This document shows, in pieces, positions 5,800 through 8,539 of a stretch of 8,539 bases of DNA. A program made the translations under genes and the position numbers. The notes under the pieces are model-generated. The model saw only the letters and a program-made list of their open reading frames with translations. It did no database searches and had not been told where the DNA came from. The DNA comes from Verrucomicrobiota bacterium (lineage in GTDB: Bacteria > Verrucomicrobiota > Verrucomicrobiia > Chthoniobacterales > Terrimicrobiaceae). Location of the stretch: positions 1 through 8,539 of the forward strand of contig JAPLTI010000172.1 of assembly GCA_026398285.1 (NCBI GenBank), in the 5' to 3' direction. How positions within the stretch are numbered: the first letter of the stretch is position 1; every line of letters starts with the position of its first letter.

Positions 5800-7013
5800 A
5801 TTCGCACGAGGATGTTGTCATTACAGGTTGGGGATGCGTCTCGCCGCTCGGCGGGGATGCGGCGACGACTTGGGCCTCTCTTCTGCGGGGAGATTCCGCT
5901 CGAGGCGAAATTACATGCATTCCAGTCGAAGGATGCCGCGTTACGAAGGGCGCCGAAGCGCGACTGCCAGAGTTGGCAGGAGTCTCGAAAAAGGAAATCT
6001 CCCGACTCAGCCGGGCCTCGCGCTTGGCTATTCCCGCCGCGAGGCAGGCGATGGCAGATGCTGGGCTACTGGATCAAAATGGGCGCAGTGTTTTTTCCCG
6101 ACTTGAACTGAGCATCAGCACGACCGCTTGCGGCATGGAGCACGGCGAAGGTTTTCTGCGCGACATCTGGTCTGCGAGTCCACGCCATCTGGCTTCAAAA
6201 ATTTCACGGTATCCCGCGCACCAGCAGATTGGCGACCTGCAGCAGCACTTGGGCTTCTCCGGCCCGTCCATGATTGTTTCGAACGCCTGCGCAAGCGGGG
6301 CGAACGCTATCGGGCATGCGGCGGACCTGATTCGGGCGGGCTTTGCCGACATCGTGCTGGCGGGAGGCTATGAGGCGCTCTGCGAGTTGGTATTTTGTGG
6401 ATTTGACTCGTTGCAAGCGCTCGACCCCGATGTGTGCAAGCCATTTGACCTCTATCGCCGTGGGCTCATGCTCGGCGAGGGCGCGGCTTTTCTTGTCTTG
6501 GAAACCTCGGGGCACGCTGAGAAACGCGGCGCGCAGGTGAAAGGTCGCCTAACCGGCTATGGGCATACGACAGATACACACCACATCACCCAACCCGATC
6601 CAACAGGCGCACCGCTTGAGGAAGCGATTCTGCGCGCACTTGAGCAGGCAGGCCTGAACCCTTCTGATATCGGCTACCTGAATGCCCATGGGACAGCGAC
6701 GGTTTTCAACGACGGCGCAGAGGCGGCCGCTTTTGCGCGGGTCTTTGCGGAGAACAACACCGGTTTACGGATCGGCTCCACAAAGGCTGCGATCGGCCAC
6801 ACGCTCGGAGCCGCAGGCTCACTGGAAGCCGTTTTTGCGCTCGAATGCCTCCGCACGGGCGACATCCCTCCTCAAATCAACACCAAGCATCCCATCCCGG
6901 AACTGGCTGCCACCCTTGCAAAGCCGGGTGATAAATTGACGAAGCCCGCCGTGCTAAGTGTCAATTTAGGATTCGGCGGATCCAATGCCGCACTCGTCTT
7001 CACCGCCGCATGA
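5796..7013 (+). CDS. Beta-ketoacyl-ACP synthase (FabF-like, KS-alpha type)
   Basis: A condensing enzyme expected to carry out decarboxylative Claisen condensation of an acyl primer with malonyl-ACP in the cytoplasm. It has 405 residues, normal for FabF/KS-alpha. All active-site elements are present: nucleophile Cys165 in SNACASG, His298 in NAHGTAT, Lys330 and His335 in GSTKAAIGHTLGAAGS. PFDLYRRGLMLGEGAAFLVL (216-235) and the C-terminal GFGGSNAAL (392-400) are also typical. The GTG at 5796 gives the family-like start EDVVITGWGCVSPLG; no clear Shine-Dalgarno precedes it. Its stop overlaps the next gene's ATG (ATGA), so the two proteins are probably made in equal amounts and pair. Because the partner looks like a chain-length factor, a role in a type II polyketide or aryl-polyene-like pathway is more likely than housekeeping fatty-acid synthesis; the product is unknown. 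No carrier protein or tailoring enzyme is seen nearby. Confidence 0.93.
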   Translation: MNSHEDVVITGWGCVSPLGGDAATTWASLLRGDSARGEITCIPVEGCRVTKGAEARLPELAGVSKKEISRLSRASRLAIPAARQAMADAGLLDQNGRSVFSRLELSISTTACGMEHGEGFLRDIWSASPRHLASKISRYPAHQQIGDLQQHLGFSGPSMIVSNACASGANAIGHAADLIRAGFADIVLAGGYEALCELVFCGFDSLQALDPDVCKPFDLYRRGLMLGEGAAFLVLETSGHAEKRGAQVKGRLTGYGHTTDTHHITQPDPTGAPLEEAILRALEQAGLNPSDIGYLNAHGTATVFNDGAEAAAFARVFAENNTGLRIGSTKAAIGHTLGAAGSLEAVFALECLRTGDIPPQINTKHPIPELAATLAKPGDKLTKPAVLSVNLGFGGSNAALVFTAA

Positions 7014-8008
7014 AAAATCCCGTCTCCATTCTCTCATTCGGCATTTCCTGTCCGGGCGGCACCTCAGCCGAGGCGCTGGAGGACTTTTCAAAATGGCCGG
7101 TGGAATCCATATCCGAGGCCGGCGGATGCAGACATCGTGAAGTCGCCCGCATCAATCTCTCAGCGGAACCGGTGAACCGCTGGCGCATGAAAGCGAGGCT
7201 CCGCCGAGCCAGCCCGCTCTCGCATCACCTCATCGAGGCCATCGCACAAACGCTGGAAGCACGGCCTGATATCGACCCTGCGCGAGTCGGCGTGGTCGGC
7301 GCGTTTTTCTTTGGGTGTTTGGAATACTCGGTAAGGTTTTACAAAGGCCTCAGCACCGATGGACGCCGCTTCGCAAGTCCGATTTTGTTTCCCGAGACCG
7401 TGGTAAACACGCCGCTCAGCCATGTGGTTGCAGAACTCGGAATCGGCGGCCCTGTTTACTCACAAGTCGGCGACACATCTTGCTGGGTTTCTGCGCTGCG
7501 AACGGCCTGTCTTTGGATTGAAAACGGGGACATCGACCATGTCATTGTCGCCGGAGCAGAGGAGTTCGAAACTCACCTCCTCGACGCCTTCCACTCGCTG
7601 CGATGGTTCACAGCGGGACATCCCTTTCGCATCGCCGAGGGCGCTGGAGCAATTCTCATCGGCAGGAAAACGCCAGGGGCCGTTGCGGACATCACGCGCA
7701 TCGCGGACGGCTACACCTTCCGCACCCGAGGCCAAGCGAGTGCTGCCGGGCGCGAGTGCCTCGCTGGATTCAACATGGAAATTCCCATAGTCCATACAGC
7801 AACGAGCTGGATGGCTAAACCAGCAGCATCCCTTTTGAGCGAACGCCAAGTAATTTCACTCAGCCAAGGCCCTCGCCATGATGGCTTCACGGCATCTTCA
7901 GCATGGAACACGATCCTCGCCGCGAGGCAGCGTCAATACCCACGCTTGGTCGTCCCGCACTGGGGCCTGTCGCAAAACATCGCCGCTGTGGAGATTTTTC
8001 ACGAATAG
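7010..8008 (+). CDS. Ketosynthase-fold protein without active site, chain-length-factor-like
   Basis: 332 residues, about 70 shorter than the upstream ketosynthase, but clearly the same thiolase fold: FPETVVNTPLSHVVAELGIG (127-146) matches the segment before the active site, IENGDIDHVIVAGAEEFE (170-187) the helix-strand after it, and HPFRIAEGAGAILIG (204-218) the PFxxxEGA motif. At the nucleophile position the partner's ACASG is replaced by DTSCW; aligned on the IxxG helix, the catalytic Cys becomes Thr157, with Cys158 shifted by one. The NAHGTAT and KxxxGHTxGAAG motifs are absent. The family reading is a KS-beta/chain-length factor that forms a heterodimer with the catalytic KS and sets product length, similar in plan to ApeC of aryl-polyene systems. 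It overlaps the KS gene by 4 nt and has no Shine-Dalgarno, so coupling is likely. Its stop codon runs directly into the repeat island. An inactive remnant is an alternative, but the open frame and intact C-terminus argue against decay. Confidence 0.8.
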   Translation: MKNPVSILSFGISCPGGTSAEALEDFSKWPVESISEAGGCRHREVARINLSAEPVNRWRMKARLRRASPLSHHLIEAIAQTLEARPDIDPARVGVVGAFFFGCLEYSVRFYKGLSTDGRRFASPILFPETVVNTPLSHVVAELGIGGPVYSQVGDTSCWVSALRTACLWIENGDIDHVIVAGAEEFETHLLDAFHSLRWFTAGHPFRIAEGAGAILIGRKTPGAVADITRIADGYTFRTRGQASAAGRECLAGFNMEIPIVHTATSWMAKPAASLLSERQVISLSQGPRHDGFTASSAWNTILAARQRQYPRLVVPHWGLSQNIAAVEIFHE

Positions 8009-8032
8009 CGCGCTGCCGCGCGATTCGTAAGC

Positions 8033-8063
8033 CAAGGTAGGGATGCCGCGCCGTCGGCGTCCC
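8033..8063 (+). repeat. Left member of an inverted repeat pair
   Basis: Begins CAAGGTAGGG and ends GTCCC. It matches the reverse complement of 8160-8190 at 24 of 31 positions without gaps. It also folds on itself: GGGATGCCG (8040-8048) pairs with CGGCGTCCC (8055-8063), with one G-T pair, over a 6-nt loop. Confidence 0.7.
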
Positions 8064-8067
8064 AAGA

Positions 8068-8087
8068 TTCAGCCGCCCGGGCGGCGT
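8068..8087. repeat. Variant of the second-hairpin module
   Basis: TTCAGCCGC and GCGGCGT match the corresponding parts of the hairpins at 5588 and 8344, with the GAA loop replaced by a longer self-complementary core. The result, GCCGCCCGGGCGGC, is a perfect 14-bp palindrome at 8071-8084. Confidence 0.6.
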
Positions 8088-8159
8088 TTCTTCTGGATGT
8101 AATGGCGACTCCAGCCTCTGTGCTTCGCGTCTCCGGCTTGGCAAGCACGCCGCGCAAAT

Positions 8160-8190
8160 GGGTCAGCGGCGGCGCGCCGCCCCTACCTTG
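8160..8190 (-). repeat. Right member of an inverted repeat pair
   Basis: On the minus strand it begins CAAGGTAGGGGCGGCG and ends TGACCC, matching 8033-8063 at 24 of 31 positions in opposite orientation. The pair brackets 96 nt (8064-8159). On the minus strand it runs into TGACCCATT, also the opening of the conserved part of the two-hairpin unit, so the module families share pieces. Confidence 0.7.
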
Positions 8191-8197
8191 CATTCAC

Positions 8198-8258
8198 AGC
8201 GCGCTACCGCGCGATTGCTGTAGCGGCGTCTCTATGAACGTCGGGGGGGGGACTCCGA
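8198..8258 (+). repeat. 61-nt direct repeat, copy 1
   Basis: Aligns without gaps to 8479-8539 with 54 of 61 positions identical. It opens AGCGCGCTACCGCGCGAT, whose GCGCG and CGCGC halves can form a hairpin, continues GCTGTAGCGGCGTCTCTA, and contains a G9 run (8243-8251) before ACTCCGA. The opening module alone also occurs at 8007, immediately after the chain-length-factor-like gene. Confidence 0.8.
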
Positions 8259-8288
8259 TTTGGCAGTCATAGACAGCCGCCAAAAACC

Positions 8289-8302
8289 CGCGCGGCAGCG
8301 CG
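8289..8302 (-). repeat. Inverted copy of the AGCGCGCTGCCGCGCG core
   Basis: CGCGCGGCAGCGCG is exactly the reverse complement of the 14-nt core of the modules at 8007 and 8479. It lies between the 61-nt repeat copy 1 and the two-hairpin unit copy B, so both orientations of the same core occur within 300 nt. Confidence 0.65.
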
Positions 8303-8310
8303 AAATCCTT

Positions 8311-8365
8311 GGAGGGTCGACCTCCGGATTGACCCATTCTTCAGCCGCGAAGCGGCGTCTCAGGG
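8311..8365 (+). repeat. Two-hairpin repeat, copy B
   Basis: The counterpart of 5555-5609: same length, 46 of 55 bases identical. The first stem is GGGTCGA (8314-8320) with TTGACCC (8329-8335), which still pairs despite changes relative to copy A, with one G-T pair. The T-run is broken (ATTCTTC), so terminator strength should be lower than in copy A. The second hairpin GCCGC-GAA-GCGGC (8344-8356) is unchanged. Confidence 0.75.
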
Positions 8366-8443
8366 GGGCATTGCCGTCTCGGCTGTGCAGGCGCATGGCA
8401 TGGTTTGCTCATCGGTGTGCTTGCCACGCCGACAGAAAGAAAT

Positions 8444-8465
8444 GGGACATGCCGGAGGATGTCCC
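8444..8465. repeat. Perfect 7-bp inverted repeat
   Basis: GGGACAT (8444-8450) and ATGTCCC (8459-8465) flank an 8-nt spacer GCCGGAGG. The CCGGAGG of the spacer recurs directly downstream at 8468-8474. There is no T-run, so it is not an obvious terminator. It belongs to the repeat island. Confidence 0.5.
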
Positions 8466-8478
8466 TCCCGGAGGAACA

Positions 8479-8539
8479 AGCGCGCTGCCGCGCGATCGCT
8501 GTAGCGGCGTCTCTAGGAGCGCCGGGGGGAGGCCTCCGA
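8479..8539 (+). repeat. 61-nt direct repeat, copy 2, reaching the window end
   Basis: Matches 8198-8258 at 54 of 61 positions and may continue beyond the window. Its end, GGAGGCCTCCGA, is itself palindromic and resembles the GGAGGGTCGACCTCCGGA opening of copy B of the two-hairpin unit. This suggests the modules are parts of one larger composite repeat. Confidence 0.8.

Larger units (their letters stand above)
8007..8539. repeat. Non-coding island of nested palindromic repeats
   Basis: No convincing gene occurs from the stop at 8008 to the window end. The region is a mosaic of GC-rich repeated modules: AGCGCGCT(G/A)CCGCGCGAT at 8007, 8198 and 8479 and its 14-nt inverted core at 8289-8302; GCGGCGTCTC-type ends; an inverted pair at 8033-8063/8160-8190; an inverted 18-nt pair GGCTTGGCAAGCACGCCG at 8135-8152 and 8413-8430 (16 of 18 matching); and a two-hairpin unit at 8311-8365. 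Most modules are themselves palindromic. This resembles REP/BIME-type intergenic repeats. The first module starts with the AG of the preceding TAG stop codon. Confidence 0.8.

Noticed and set aside
7887..8193. Minus-strand frames opposite the end of the CLF-like gene and the repeat island
   Set aside because: Their coding would come mainly from palindromic repeats; low-complexity, Arg/Ala/Pro-rich, no family resemblance.
8007..8539. CRISPR array
   Set aside because: Repeats are irregularly spaced, differ in type and orientation, and there are no uniform spacers or cas genes.

Overview
The window reads as a GC-rich bacterial chromosome, most likely from the Verrucomicrobiota or a relative. 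The phylum is an inference. It rests on the translation-gene layout, the lack of clear Shine-Dalgarno sequences, and GC-rich palindromic repeats and short-period ACACAGAG and ACAGAAT tracts of a kind I associate with that group. No rRNA, tRNA or CRISPR array was found.

Positions 1-4193 lie on the minus strand and hold translation genes in the order rpmI (bL35), rplT (bL20), pheS and pheT. A candidate extended -10 promoter precedes rpmI. An intrinsic terminator follows rplT, so pheST is probably a separate transcription unit. infC, which often heads this cluster, is absent from its usual place. pheT is cut off by the window start and is also broken internally: near position 1640 the reading frame changes and about 15 expected residues are missing, exactly at a tight inverted repeat. 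Either this is an assembly error or the gene is really disrupted.

Positions 4194-5609 hold a divergent CPA2-type cation/proton antiporter gene on the plus strand, with a perfect 12-bp palindrome before its start and an intrinsic terminator after it. The terminator is the first half of a two-hairpin repeat that recurs at 8311-8365.

Positions 5796-8008 hold an overlapping pair of ketosynthase-fold genes (ATGA overlap). The first has a complete Cys-His-Lys-His active site. The second is shorter and has lost the nucleophilic Cys and the C-terminal His motifs. This is the arrangement of a ketosynthase/chain-length-factor heterodimer, as in type II polyketide and aryl-polyene systems. No carrier protein, reductase or dehydratase gene is next to it in the window, so the pair looks isolated on the side that can be seen. 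Its product is unknown.

Positions 8007-8539 are non-coding and densely packed with nested palindromic repeats, beginning inside the stop codon of the second ketosynthase-like gene and running past the window end.
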